Assembly (NCBI GenBank): GCA_017871115.1
Contig: JAFCIZ010000006.1
Location: 3,348,001-3,412,000 of the forward strand
Direction of reading: 5' to 3'
Origin: Cunninghamella blakesleeana
Taxonomy: Eukaryota; Mucoromycota; Mucoromycetes; Mucorales; Cunninghamellaceae
Length of the DNA stretch: 64,000 nt
A program made the translations under genes and the position numbers. Positions 53,247-64,000 of this stretch are shown here, piece after piece. Below the pieces are notes generated by a model. The model saw nothing but the letters and a program-made list of their open reading frames with translations. It did no database searches and was not told where the DNA came from. How positions within the stretch are numbered: the stretch's first letter is position 1; each line of letters begins with the position of its first letter.

Positions 53247-54609
53247 ATGCCTCCTAAACATAATAAGGGTAAATACTGACCTAAATAATTTGTAAAAAGA
53301 AAACGTCGTAGTTATAATTATTCTGTGTAGATACTTTTAAAAAAAATAACACTCAAGAAAAAGAACTTTATGCCCGTCCATCAAAATTTTTTAAAAAATT
53401 AAATAATGAAAGGGTGGTACGGTTGTCTACCCCACCTAATGAAAATATTGATCCACCTGAACTACAAATAGAAGAAGTAGAAGAAATAGAAGAAGAATTA
53501 GAAGAATCAGAAGAATTAGAAGACGAAGAAGATGAAGGAGGAGGTTATTTATTTGAAAAAAGAAATGAACCGTAAGTATAACTTTTCGTTAATAATACTA
53601 TATTTAATAGACTAACTGATATATTATTTTTCTATATATATAGTCGTGTTGTTGATATTGACCCAGATCAGTTTTCTGTTTTTGATAGTATGGTTAGAAG
53701 AGACTTTTACACCAAACAATCGTTTTGTATTAATCACAATGAAGCTCAAGAATCTGCTATTCGTATAATAATGAATATCAAGAACCTTTATGGTGTGATA
53801 AAAGATTATACAATATCTAATAATTTACGACGACGAGTAATAATAAAAATAATAAAAATTAGATAAAATATAATGTTTACTAATTTAATATATAGATATA
53901 TTTGTATATATATTAATAAAACCAACAATAATTAAAATAGTACACTGGAATAATTTCCGATGAACGTTCTCAGCTTTCCCTTTTCATTAGAAGAAAGTTA
54001 TTAGAATATGACTTCTATTATGATGTTGGTAGTCAAGGTGGAATGGAACAAGTCTTTTGCTATTTAGCTAAAAAAGCTAGGTATGGTAACGCTAGTAAAT
54101 AATTCTAAAATACATTCAATGCTTAAGTAATTAAATTAAGTCATACTTTAAAATAGATTTTCTAGGCAAGACTATAACGAAGATAATGATATGATGACAA
54201 GCCCCTTTTTTTATCATATAACAAAAAAAGTATTATTACGTAGAAGCAAGGTTTTTCGACTTAGTGTCGACGATATCAACAAGAATTTTTTGTCTATCGT
54301 TTTTGTAGTGGTAATATTATAATAGAAAGTATATAGTCACTTTTTTAAAAGGATTATAAATAATCAACTTTTTGTTTACGATAATTATTAATATTTCAAT
54401 AGACTTTATTTAGGTTAAATCAACTAGGAAAAGCTAATGGTACCATTAGCAAGCAGCTTGAAGATAATGAAACTAACGACTGGTTTAAGTACTACCAGGA
54501 TTTCACAAGTAAAGGCCTTGATTGGGATCAAATTATTCAATCTGTAAAAGATAATATTGATACAAGAGATACCTCTCAGTCTGGTGTATATGCTCTTTTT
54601 GAGGATTGA
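53247..54609 (+). CDS. Plavaka element: second protein, unknown function
   Basis: Six exons (53247-53268, 53331-53571, 53644-53836, 53941-54080, 54166-54310, 54403-54609) give 315 aa with consistent phases and GT-AG introns. Residues 50-90 form a Glu-rich acidic tract. The rest is mixed and helical, with FCINHNEAQESAIRIIMNIKNLYG and SDERSQLSLFIRRKLLEYDFYYDVG as conserved-looking blocks. I recognise no domain. It lies wholly between the terminal repeats, divergent from the transposase, so it belongs to the element. An accessory role in transposition or in controlling the host is possible. The intact frame contrasts with the broken transposase. Confidence 0.72.
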
Positions 54610-54896
54610 TTTTTTTTTAAGATATAATAAATAGCACAAATAAATAGCTTCATATGTATTTTGAATATGAAAATATGAGTATATTTTTATAGTATGCCTA
54701 TATTATCTGACTATTCTGTTTAAAAATTGTTTTTTTGAAACGAGTAAATTAAAATTATTCAGAATGCTATAATTGGTTTATTTAATCTAATTAGATCTTA
54801 AATTTTTTTTCAAGATTTCTTTTCAGGTTTTTTCAGGCTATTTCAGATAATGGGTGGCCTGAAATCCTGACACTCTGAATTAGCCTGAAATAACCC

Positions 54897-54922
54897 TTTC
54901 AGAAATTTTTGGTTTTCCGATG
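54897..54922 (-). repeat. Plavaka element: right terminal inverted repeat
   Basis: The perfect inverted partner of 49441-49466. Just inside (54820-54896) lie repeated TTTCAGG and CCTGAAA motifs. Confidence 0.93.
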
Positions 54923-55557
54923 TAAGGATGATTTCATTTTCAGATCACCGTTGATTTATAGTAAAAAAATAATTAAATTAAAGTCAGATAAGAGGGTTAG
55001 AGTTCCAATAAATAGGAATATGTAGTTTAGCGATAATATCAAATTAAAATAAAAGTTATGACAAAAGTTTTTAAAACAAGAAAAAGCCTGGTCTTTATTA
55101 AATTGGAATTAAAATTGAATTTATACATTTTCTAAGATACACAAAATATCATTAAAGTTATGAACCAAAAAAAATAACGAGAGTTATAATAAATCGCTAT
55201 GGGCAAATTGATAAAATAGTGAATAAGAATTATTTCATTCTCAGATCACCGTTGATTTATAGCAAAAAAATAATAAAATTAAAGTCAGATAAGAGGGTTA
55301 GAGTTCCAATAAATAGGAATATGTAGTTTAGCGATATTATCAAAATAAAATAAAAGTTATGACAAAAGTTTTTAAAACAAGAAAAAGCCTGGTCTTTATT
55401 GAATTGGAATTAAAATTGAATTTATACATTTTTTTAAGATACACAAAATATCATTAAAGTTATGAACCAAAAAAATAATGAGAGTTATAATAAATCGCTA
55501 TGGGCAAATTGATAAAATAGTGAATAAGAATTATTTCATTCTCAGATCACCGTTAAT
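54923..55557 (+). repeat. 301-bp tandem repeat, two units plus a partial
   Basis: GATCACCGTTGATTTATAG recurs at 54943 and 55244, and its first part again at 55545, giving a period of 301 bp. The two full units are nearly identical. No ORF is present. The unit begins again left of the transposon, so the array predates the insertion. Confidence 0.9.
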
Positions 55558-55664
55558 ATCTTGAAACTCAGACCAGTAAGCTTGACCTAATGCCCGCCTT
55601 GCTTATAAAAATCATTAAATAAAAAATATTCAAAAAATCTTGTATTTATAAAAAAAATTATATT

Positions 55665-56303
55665 ATGGGCCCTTTAACATCTAAAGTTAACAAAGCAGAA
55701 AATAAAACTAATAAAATTTTACAAAATGCCATTAAAACAAAACCAATGCGTATTGGATTATCAAATAAAGACAGAAATGTAATTCGATTGCAAAATGAAT
55801 ATAAGAAATGGGAACAATTATTATTTTCCCTCCAGCAAGCGATCAAGTACATATCGTTGGTAAAACAGAGTTAATAAAACTAATAATATTAATAATATTA
55901 ATAAAAAAAAAAAAAAGGTATAAAAATGTTGTTTTTTTATAATATCTATACTCGTAATAAATAATAGAAAGAAGGAGAAGCGACAAAGGAAGAAATTGTT
56001 TTATGGAGATCTCATGCTCAAGTAAAGTTAAACTAAACCAAAGAAGATAGATATAAAAATATGAAAATAATCACTCATTTTTATTATTAATCAATTTTAT
56101 TTATGAATTAATAACAGTCAATAGCTGATTCACTGTATCCATATTATCAGGAATATAAATCATCAATCCACCGGTATGACGATCACCTCACGTATTATAA
56201 TTCTACAAATAATTCCGAAGATGATATGTCTAAAATGTTACGTGATTTACATGTTGATCCTGAAATAATTCATTATTCATCAGTATCTGGTGATTATTAC
56301 TAA
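55665..56303 (+). CDS. Small protein of unknown function
   Basis: Three exons (55665-55859, 55968-56021, 56118-56303) give 144 aa with phase-0 junctions. The N-terminus is Lys/Asn-rich, the middle is helical (NEYKKWEQLLFSLQQAIK, then EIVLWRSHAQSIADSLYPYYQEY) and the tail is acidic and Tyr-rich. It has no signal peptide, membrane helix or known domain. Size and helical content would suit a small subunit of a larger complex. The donor at 55860 (GTAAAA) was chosen because it keeps the frame; another split is possible. Confidence 0.65.
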
Positions 56304-56603
56304 CCATCCAATTAAATATCCATATTTACATTAATAGCTACATATATATGATCCTTTTCAATTAAATATTAAGTAAAATAAATATGCATATGTTGTTTTT
56401 TATAAATATATATTCAAAGTATCCAATTTTTTATTATCATACTTCTTAGCCTTGATATGTATATATGCCAAGATTGTATTTTTTTTCTTTTTTCCTTTAA
56501 AGTTAAAAAAAGAAAAAAAAAAAAGGGATATGATACAAAAATGTAATAAAAAAAAAGAAGAGGAGGGAGGGCAAAAATGAAAAAAAAAAATAAATACCAC
56601 TTT

Positions 56604-59600
56604 TTATCGATTAATACGAGCATGTTGTGGCATTTCTAAATTGATTTTAGGCATTGGATGAACTACTTCGCCAGGGACAACCATTTTACCTAACGTTGTC
56701 TTTATTTCTTTTACTTCTACACCCATTTCTTCAATTTCAGGTGATTTTGTTGTTGATTTTCGTGACCAAAAAGTAGAAGTAATAGACGTTGATTTTTTAG
56801 GAGTTGCAGGATTAAATGAAGTTGATGAATGGCTCTTGGCCGGTTGAGAATTAGTATTTTCTGCTTTACTTTGATTGCTACTCATAGATGTGGTTGTATC
56901 TGATCTAGATCGAGTAAACCCTTTAAAAAATCCGCTGGCTCGATTACTTTGATTCGTTTTCGTAGTAGGAGTTGAAGTAATGGATGCTTTTCCAGATGAT
57001 ATCGAACTATAAGTGCCATTTTTGTTTAATGCTGCTGCTGCTGTAGCATTGGCGAGTATATCAGCAATGATATCCATATCAGTTACATCATCGGAGGCTG
57101 TGTCACATTTTATTTTTTGGTTAGATGTTTCATTGGTAGTAGCAGTAGCGGTAGCAGCAGTATTTGATATTACTACTTGTTGTTCTTTTCCTTCTTTATT
57201 AATTGATGATGAAGTAGATACTGATCCAGATGCATTTTCTTTACTATCATCATTCTCATTGTTACTGACTAAAGGCGTAGATTTATTTGGCAATTGTATA
57301 GATGCTTTTCCAGATGATAATGATGACAACGAAGAGGCCATGTGAGGTGAGCCATTTTCAAGTACTTCTTGCTATACAAAAATGAAATGAATATAATTTA
57401 GCTTATTTTATTTTTACTTCTTTATTTATATATTTATTTACCTGAGACGAAGATTTCTTCATATTTGATTCCTTTTCTTTATTTTCTATAATCTCTTCAT
57501 TTGTTATGAAAAAGCCAGCACGCTTAAGTAATTTAGGCATAGCCATACGATAAGATAAATGGCCTTTAATGAGATCCGTACAATCTAAATTTTGAACACG
57601 ATTTCCTTGAATCATTTCTAATGGGTGTAAACCAGCCACATTGTTACCTATTACAGTAGAGGCAGCATTTGTAGCACGGAATAAAAAGCCAAGTAACCAA
57701 TCATTTGTAGCATAGCCATTAATAAAACGACCAGAAACGATGGAGGTACATTCACGCCATTGAGATTTAGAAGCAGATACTGGTGTACCAAAAAGCGCAA
57801 CGTTTTCCACTAAACCAAAAGCATGCACTCTAGCTAACTCTTCTAAACAGTAAAATATCACACGAGCACCTAAAGAATAGCCGATCAATGTAACAGGACG
57901 AGCACCTACATTTCGATTCATTAAAGCATCTGCCAGTACTAATCCTGCTGATCGAGCACGATCTAAACCATTCGCCCAAGGATTATCTACCAAATAGCCT
58001 AATTTTGTTAAAGCCAGAGGCCAAGCTAACCCGGCTAATAATGCACCCATAATTGTATGACCTAACGCTTGTTGAACACTGAAAGTAACAGCTTCTGTAG
58101 CAAAAATTTTAAAAGCACTTCCTAATTCCTCCAACATCTCTGGTTCCCAAAAGAGATTATAATGGTCCCCCATAATTGGATCTAAGGTACTAAAAGGTAA
58201 AATAGATGATCCTTCTTTATCATCTGTTTTTGGTAACCATCCAGTAATTGAAATAATACAATGAGCTTGATGATGAACATGGACCGGTATAAATTCAAAG
58301 GTATTGATAGTTTTCATTCGTTTATTCATGCTGACAGCGCCAATTCGACTTCCAGCTAAGGTTGCCGCACCAGTAATTAACCCAATCCCTGCTGTACCAC
58401 CTAAAAATGTACTGGTTCCTGTCACACCTACTGTAGTTAGTAATGCGCCCAAACCACCAGCGATCACTGGTGCCATTAATCCTGCACTTAATCCCAAGAT
58501 TAAACCACCTCCAATGGTAGCCAATCCAATCATGACATATCGTTTTTTTTTACGCTGATTGTTTCTTGAGGTTCTTTCCCTTTTATTAGATAATTGAGTT
58601 GGGTCCACCATAGTAGTTGTATTGGTGAGTGATGTTAAGGTTGTACTAGCTGTCATAGTTGACTGTGTTTCCCATGCACCTTCCATCTGTATTAAATGGT
58701 CAGTAATCCGCCTTTCAAATGATAATACATGATGATAATCTAATGAGAAATAATTTGCTATACATTGTATAAATACTCTACTGCGAGCGTCATAATTTTC
58801 TAAGCTTAGACATATTAAATATAAATCACACATAACAGTCCATCTTAAATCAATAACAAATTGATCTGGTGTTGTTTCCTCTTCTTTTTTTATTGTTCTA
58901 TTAGGGCGAGAGGTTGATGAGGAACATGTATTATTTTTATCTAGCTGTTGTTCTTCTTCATTTTCAATATGATTATTGTCGGCCACGAAAGAAGATAATG
59001 ATGAAAGAGAATCAGATAATGGTGAATCATCATCAAATGAATTATGTATTGAGCTATTAGTTGGCGAAGGAGGAAGAGGTGGTAAGGATTCTAAAAAAAA
59101 GGTTTCATTTTCTATTTCATTTTCTATTTCAATTTTTTGGGAATGTCTAGTTATGTCATTATTGTGATTTCTATTGTTGTTATGTCCAATATTTTCGTCA
59201 TTATTATTAGTATTATTATTTTCATTGTTTTCATTGGGTTTATTGGTATTGGATGAGTCCTCCTTACTGGCTACCTTTTTTTCTATTTTTGAAGGTTTTC
59301 CTTTAAAATCTTTTACATTAACGGTGGCTGTTTCGCCTTGTGAGGTAAATTGGAATACAAAATCTGTTGGTAAAATATCATGTTTTGATAAAGATTCTAT
59401 CATTTTAATTTCTAATAATATAATGAATATATAAATATATAAAATAAAATAAAATAAAATAAATAAGCAATTTCCTTTTTTTTTTTTTCCCATATTTTAC
59501 TCCTCTTCAACATTGGTTAATAAATCCTTTTTTTTTTTTACCTTCAGGAGATATATCCATATGCATGTAGATGGCGCGCATTAACTTTCGTTGCCAGTTA

Positions 59601-60277
59601 TCAGCACTCATTCTTGCATAAGTAAACTCTTTGCCCTTAAAATCATGTACTACTTCTAAACTTGTAACGGCACATAAACCAACATAAGCCAATTTTTGAG
59701 CATCTGTAAAAACGTCTTTTGTTTCCTGAATGATAGGTCTTTCCTCCATCAAAGTAGTATTATCATTATCCATATCATCATCACCTTGTTGTTGATAGTG
59801 AGATGGCGTATAAGGTTGGTCTAAATCATAAATATGCGCAGCTTCTGATGTATTATTATTATAGCTATCGTATGTCATTGTTGGCGTATGAGATACATTA
59901 TCAATCCATGCTGAAATAACGGCATCTTTGTTAGTGACACCTCGCTTTCCCATATCATGGTGTAACATATTCGAGTATGTTAATTTAATAGGCATTTTGC
60001 CTAATGGTATATCATCATCATCATTTTCATTTACATAATTCATTTCTTTTTCAAATATAAAATCTTGCTGTGTAGTTAAATCGCTTTGATTTTGTATCGA
60101 AGATGATTCTTTAGATTTATTGGATTCTTGTTGATGTACTGTTTGTTCTATATCTATTGTAACAATACTAACTGCTGATTCACAGGCTGAATTGCCTTTA
60201 ATGTCGTTATTGGTGCTTTCTGTGGTATCTATTGTTGTTTGCTGTATAGCTGAATTAAGTGGTGATGGTAAAGACAT
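56604..60277 (-). CDS. DUF726/TMCO4-like membrane-associated hydrolase-fold protein
   Basis: Three exons (60277-59542, 59411-57442, 57371-56604) give 1157 aa. The first 450 residues are low-complexity and acidic, apart from a few conserved-looking blocks. Then comes a hydrophobic Gly/Ala-rich segment (residues about 535-590) able to enter a membrane, followed by the DUF726 alpha/beta-hydrolase-like region with the nucleophile-type motif GYSLG (S758), ISITGWLP and LFGTPVSASKSQWRE. The last 250 residues are Ser/Thr-rich. Relatives are yeast Mil1 (YFL034W) and animal TMCO4. The biochemical role is not well settled in the family; lipid or membrane trafficking functions have been suggested. A T9A13 palindrome lies 48 bp before the ATG. 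Confidence 0.9.
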
Positions 60278-60871
60278 TATTGTTTTATTTTTTACAAAAT
60301 AGAATATATATTTATGAATATAAATTTTTTTTTAAAAAAAAAAAAAGTAGCGGAAGAGAGACAGAGAGGAAGCCTTTTTGGGGAATTTAAAGAAGCAAAA
60401 AAGGTAAATGGAGAAAAGGAGAGCGTTAACAATGAATGAAACTATTTAAAAAAAAAAAATGAAGGAGAAAAGAGGAAAAATATTATTTTTAATAAAAATC
60501 TGGGAGTGAAATGTACATCATTTTTTTATTATAGTATAATTGGCAAATAAATAGATAAAAAGATAATAAATAAGCTAGCTTTTATTTCTCGGCACCAAAT
60601 ATGGATGGTGTGTGTTACATATAATATTAATTTTTGTGTATGTATGAATGAATGTACGTGTGTAAATGAATATAATACTGACTTTTTTTTTTTAATCTTT
60701 TTGTATGTATAAATAAATAAACATTACATATATATATATATATATATATATAGCATGTGTGATGTATGTAAGTATGTAAGTATGTAAGTATATATATAGA
60801 AAAGAGTGTTATATAAACATGAATCATTATAAATAATGAATAAAATAAAAAATCATAGAAAAAAAAAAAAA
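60278..60871. other. Intergenic region between DUF726 and PAS-GATA genes
   Basis: No gene is supported. It includes a T9A13 palindrome (60325-60346), an (AT)n run (60728-60751) and TATGTAAG repeats near 60765-60790. It holds the DUF726 gene promoter and the 3' end of the PAS-GATA gene. Confidence 0.6.
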
Positions 60872-62616
60872 TTAAGGATATAAATTAAAAAATCGGCGTT
60901 GACCTGGGTATTTTGTGCGTCCTTGTTTGTTTAAGGATAATAATGGAGATGATTCCTGTTGAATAGATGCGTGAGATATTATAGGTGATAATTTAGCTCT
61001 TTGTTCTTTTCTTGCTAAAGATCTTGAATACCTTAAGCCGCAAGCATTGCACAACGTACGATGTCCACTTGGACCTCGTCGCCATTCTGGACTTTGCGAT
61101 GTTTGACAACTTTCACATCTCTTTTTTTCATTAGGTTTTATTCGCCAAGATTTTGATTGTCGTTTATTAATATTACTATTATTATCATTGTTCTTATTGG
61201 GTTGTTTTGTTAATGAATGATTATAAGCAAGTGATTCAGGAGGGGGTGATGGAGAAGAGGATGATGTAGAAGAAGCATATTGATGAAATGTGTTGTTGTT
61301 ATCATTATTATTATTATTAGTAGTAGTAGTAGTAGTGGTAGTGGTAGTGGTAGTGGTAGTGGCAATATTATTGTTATATAATTGATATATATTAGGATTA
61401 GGTGGTGAAGCTGATAATAAAGGAGTTGTATTTGCTATTATAGATGAGGATGGGGATGAGGAAGAAGATGAAGATGAAATGGTGGATGCTTTTGGACTAT
61501 TATTTGGTGAAAATCTGTATTTAATTTTTAAAAAAAAAAAAGGAAAATAAATAACTCAATCTCCGAAGTTTCAATCATTTGTTGATCATTCTTTTTTATT
61601 TTTATTTTTTACCTAGAAGAAAGATCAGAAACTGGAGTGATTTGAAATACAGCAAAAGTGATTTGACCATAATGAATTAATATTTTTTCAAAACGTAAAG
61701 TACCATGCCTTGGCAAAGTGATATTAGAGGTTGTTCTTATATGATTTGTACATGCAGCATTGATATAATAACCATTAGAGGGATATTGCTGTAGCGATAA
61801 AATCAAGTCATTATGTATAGAATCTAATATATCGTCATAATAGGAGGGCAAATACTGTTTCGCTGGCCATGACATGACAAGATTTTGTGTAACATTGTTA
61901 TATAAATGGAAAGCACGGAGCGTGCCGATCGACTGTTGTTCATGATGGTGATGATGTGCTTGCACATGATTAGTTTTTTGATTATACGCTTGAAAGAGTG
62001 AAAATAAATTTGGAACGCCCTAAAATAAAAAATAAAAATAAAAAATGAATAATTCCACAAGGAAGATATAAGGATAGTATTTTATATTTACATTGAGATC
62101 CATTCCACTTTCACAAAAAGCATGAGGACAAACAGGATGACCTTGATCACAATGAAAGAAAGCTAAAATCATATTTTCAGAAGTAGTGTACATGACTACA
62201 TCTACTACAATCCAATCGAGTTCAGTACCATGATCATTTATATCATAATTAAAAATACAATCTAATTTTCTTAAGCGGCATCTATAATAATAATAATAAT
62301 AATATAGTAAGCATTATTATAAATTTTTCATTTCATTTATTATAGACAGACAGAAAGATGGATATAATATGTATATTGGAATAGAAAGTATAAATTACCT
62401 CGTGACAGCTCCAGCTAAAGTATTTAAATCGACAAACTTTTGAAAATCGTTTTGAGCTAATGTACGTTCTTCAGGATGAACGAAATCTAAAAACTGTCTT
62501 CCGAGTAAGAGATCTTTCATTTTATGATGATCTACTTCAGTATTCATAATAGTGGTTGGAAGATAGAGAAATTCATAATCAGGTAAAGATAGGAATGCCC
62601 AAAAGCAGGAAGCCAT
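60872..62616 (-). CDS. PAS-GATA transcription factor, white-collar-like
   Basis: Four exons (62616-62399, 62281-62092, 62019-61613, 61514-60872) give 485 aa. Residues 1-135 form a PAS domain (LLGRQFLDFVHPEE and YTTSENMILAFFHC). The flavin-binding cysteine motif of LOV domains is not seen, so this looks like the WC-2 type of partner rather than a WC-1 photoreceptor. Residues 405-430 are a GATA zinc finger of the C-x2-C-x18-C-x2-C class (CESC...CNAC) typical of white-collar proteins. Between them lies a Ser/Thr/Asn-rich stretch with a Thr run. In fungi such factors pair through PAS domains and bind GATA sites to drive light responses. The ATG follows an AG, so an upstream exon cannot be excluded. 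Confidence 0.85.
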
Positions 62617-62653
62617 CTAAAAGAATGAATGAAAGAAAAGTAAAGGTGGTTAA

Positions 62654-62702
<49 letters not shown>

Positions 62703-62918
62703 AAAAGACTTTTTTATTTTACCAGCACATTAATTTACTTTTAATAAAAAATAAAAAATAAAAAATAATAATATTAAATAAGGGAGTGAAACAAATTGAA
62801 GAAAAAGAAAAAGGAAAGAAACAATTTTTTGGAAACAATTTTTTTTTTTTTTTTTAAAAAAAAAAAAATGGGGAAATAGAAAGAGCGATGATATGATTTG
62901 GGCTGTGCACAAAGACAC

Positions 62919-62956
<38 letters not shown>

Positions 62957-63011
62957 TTTTACTTATATAAACTACATTGCCACTACAAAAAAAAAAAGGG
63001 TCTAATTCCGA

Positions 63012-63049
<38 letters not shown>

Positions 63050-64000
63050 TTATTTTGTGTATCTTTTGAGGTTATAAATATATATTATATATAAATATAT
63101 ATATGTGTGTGTGCCCGTTAAAATTCATTTGCTTATCCAAAAATATAACATATATGGTTAGTAAATATTATGATCTTGCTCATTTTACTAATATAAAAAA
63201 AATTGTGAGTTTCAAAATGAAAGAAAAAAAAAATTTTTTTTTTTTTGATCGAAAGAGAACATCGGTATTTTAATATATTTGATATTCAAAGTATAAAGAA
63301 ATAGAAGGATTAAAGCAATAAGTAGAAGAGATATACACATGACATTCTCACCCTCCTTTACTCCTTAATGCTAATTTGATCTTTCATTATCTCCTTTTTT
63401 ATACAAGACCATAAAACTATATGCCAAAAAGCTTAATCTATTTTTTTTTTTTTTTTTTTTGGTTGGGGGTCTTAAGTCCCCGACTTTGAAATAAACAATT
63501 GATCGGATTACCATTTCTTTAAGAAAATATATATATTATTTATATAAATATAAAAGAAGAAAATGATCATGAAATTATATTGGTTTAGCGGAGATATTAC
63601 GCACTGATCTTTTTCTATTTGGTGTTACCTATCTTTTATAAATGGAAAGAAGAAATTCCCAAATACACGGTTACGTCCATTTCTTCTCGATCGTCAGTTT
63701 AAAATATACAACTTCTTTTTAACTTGCACAAAAAAGAAAAATAGAGGTCTCATCACCAGCAAGTGGAATCTTTTTATTTTTTTTTTTGTTTTGTAAATGG
63801 TATTTTTCACTTGTTTTCTTTCATAAAACTTGTTACATGTAATAATGATAATAATGATAATGATAATGACAATGATAATGATAATAATCTATATATGTTT
63901 ATATAAATTATATATATATATATATATATAAATATATTTATATAATAATGTTTCGCATTTATAATAGTATTAATATAAGGTCTATTTTTTTATTTTTTTA
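62617..64000. other. Non-coding region upstream of PAS-GATA gene
   Basis: No gene is supported in this 1.4-kb stretch. It holds (ATT)n microsatellites at 62653-62701 and 62922-62957, a T17A13 palindrome at 62839-62868, a poly-A run at 63016-63047, an A/T palindrome at 63224-63246, an (ATAATG)n-like repeat at 63840-63888 and an (AT)n run near 63911-63928. Confidence 0.7.

Larger units (their letters stand above)
49441..54922. mobile_element. Plavaka-like DNA transposon
   Basis: The element is 5482 bp. Terminal inverted repeats of 26 bp are perfect: 49441-49466, starting CATCGGAAAACC, and 54897-54922, ending GGTTTTCCGATG. Inside each end are several CCTGAA/TTCAGG subterminal repeats, likely transposase binding sites. 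It holds two divergent genes, a transposase (-) and an unknown protein (+). Flanks TTAG (left) and TAAG (right) suggest an imperfect target duplication of about 4 bp within a 301-bp repeat array. Confidence 0.9.

Noticed and set aside
57013..57345. + strand ORF of 110 codons opposite the DUF726 gene tail
   Set aside because: It mirrors a low-complexity Ser/Thr/Ala-rich coding stretch and is not an independent gene.

Overview
The window looks like nuclear DNA of an early-diverging filamentous fungus, most likely Mucoromycota. The basis is its strong A/T richness, many introns of about 50-150 bp with GTAAGT-like donors and TAG acceptors, and the gene content: an F-BAR/RhoGAP protein, a GH20 hexosaminidase, a PAS-GATA white-collar-like regulator, Ty3/gypsy elements and a Plavaka-type DNA transposon. 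The species cannot be fixed from the sequence.

Positions 1-32829 are a head-to-tail stack of related Ty3/gypsy LTR retrotransposons, all on the + strand: element A (5' truncated by the window edge, 3' LTR at 5299-6129), solo LTR E (6134-6912), and complete elements B (6917-15460), C (15487-23991) and D (24007-32713). They lie in the remnant of an older LTR (F), whose tail at 32714-32829 ends about 43 bp from the 3' end of a tRNA-Val(UAC) gene. Every complete element has a 4-bp target duplication (CTAC, GTGC or CAAC), and all insertions fall in about 45 bp around the TATA box of LTR F.

These elements have an unusual layout: gag, then a -1 frameshift site (A AAA AAC followed by TAG and a conserved stem-loop), then protease-RT-RNase H, then a 0.56-0.96 kb A-rich spacer with 2-6 copies of a hairpin-forming motif, then a separate integrase ORF with its own ATG, then a fourth ORF of 152-176 aa with no recognised function. 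The fourth ORF runs 21-34 bp into the 3' LTR. Each LTR family carries a different minisatellite at the same place in U3.

Positions 32830-49037 hold the tRNA, degenerate repeats, a small palindrome and host genes: an Rgd1-like F-BAR/RhoGAP (-), a GNAT acetyltransferase (+), a DHA1-type MFS transporter (+), an 11-exon protein of unknown function with long charged helical stretches (+) and a secreted GH20 beta-hexosaminidase (+).

Positions 49441-54922 are one Plavaka-like DNA transposon with perfect 26-bp terminal inverted repeats, a C2H2-finger transposase gene broken by one frameshift, and a divergent second gene of unknown function. It sits inside an array of about 301-bp repeats. Positions 55665-62616 hold a small unknown gene (+), a large DUF726/TMCO4-like gene (-) and a PAS-GATA transcription factor gene (-). 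The rest, to 64000, is non-coding and rich in microsatellites.
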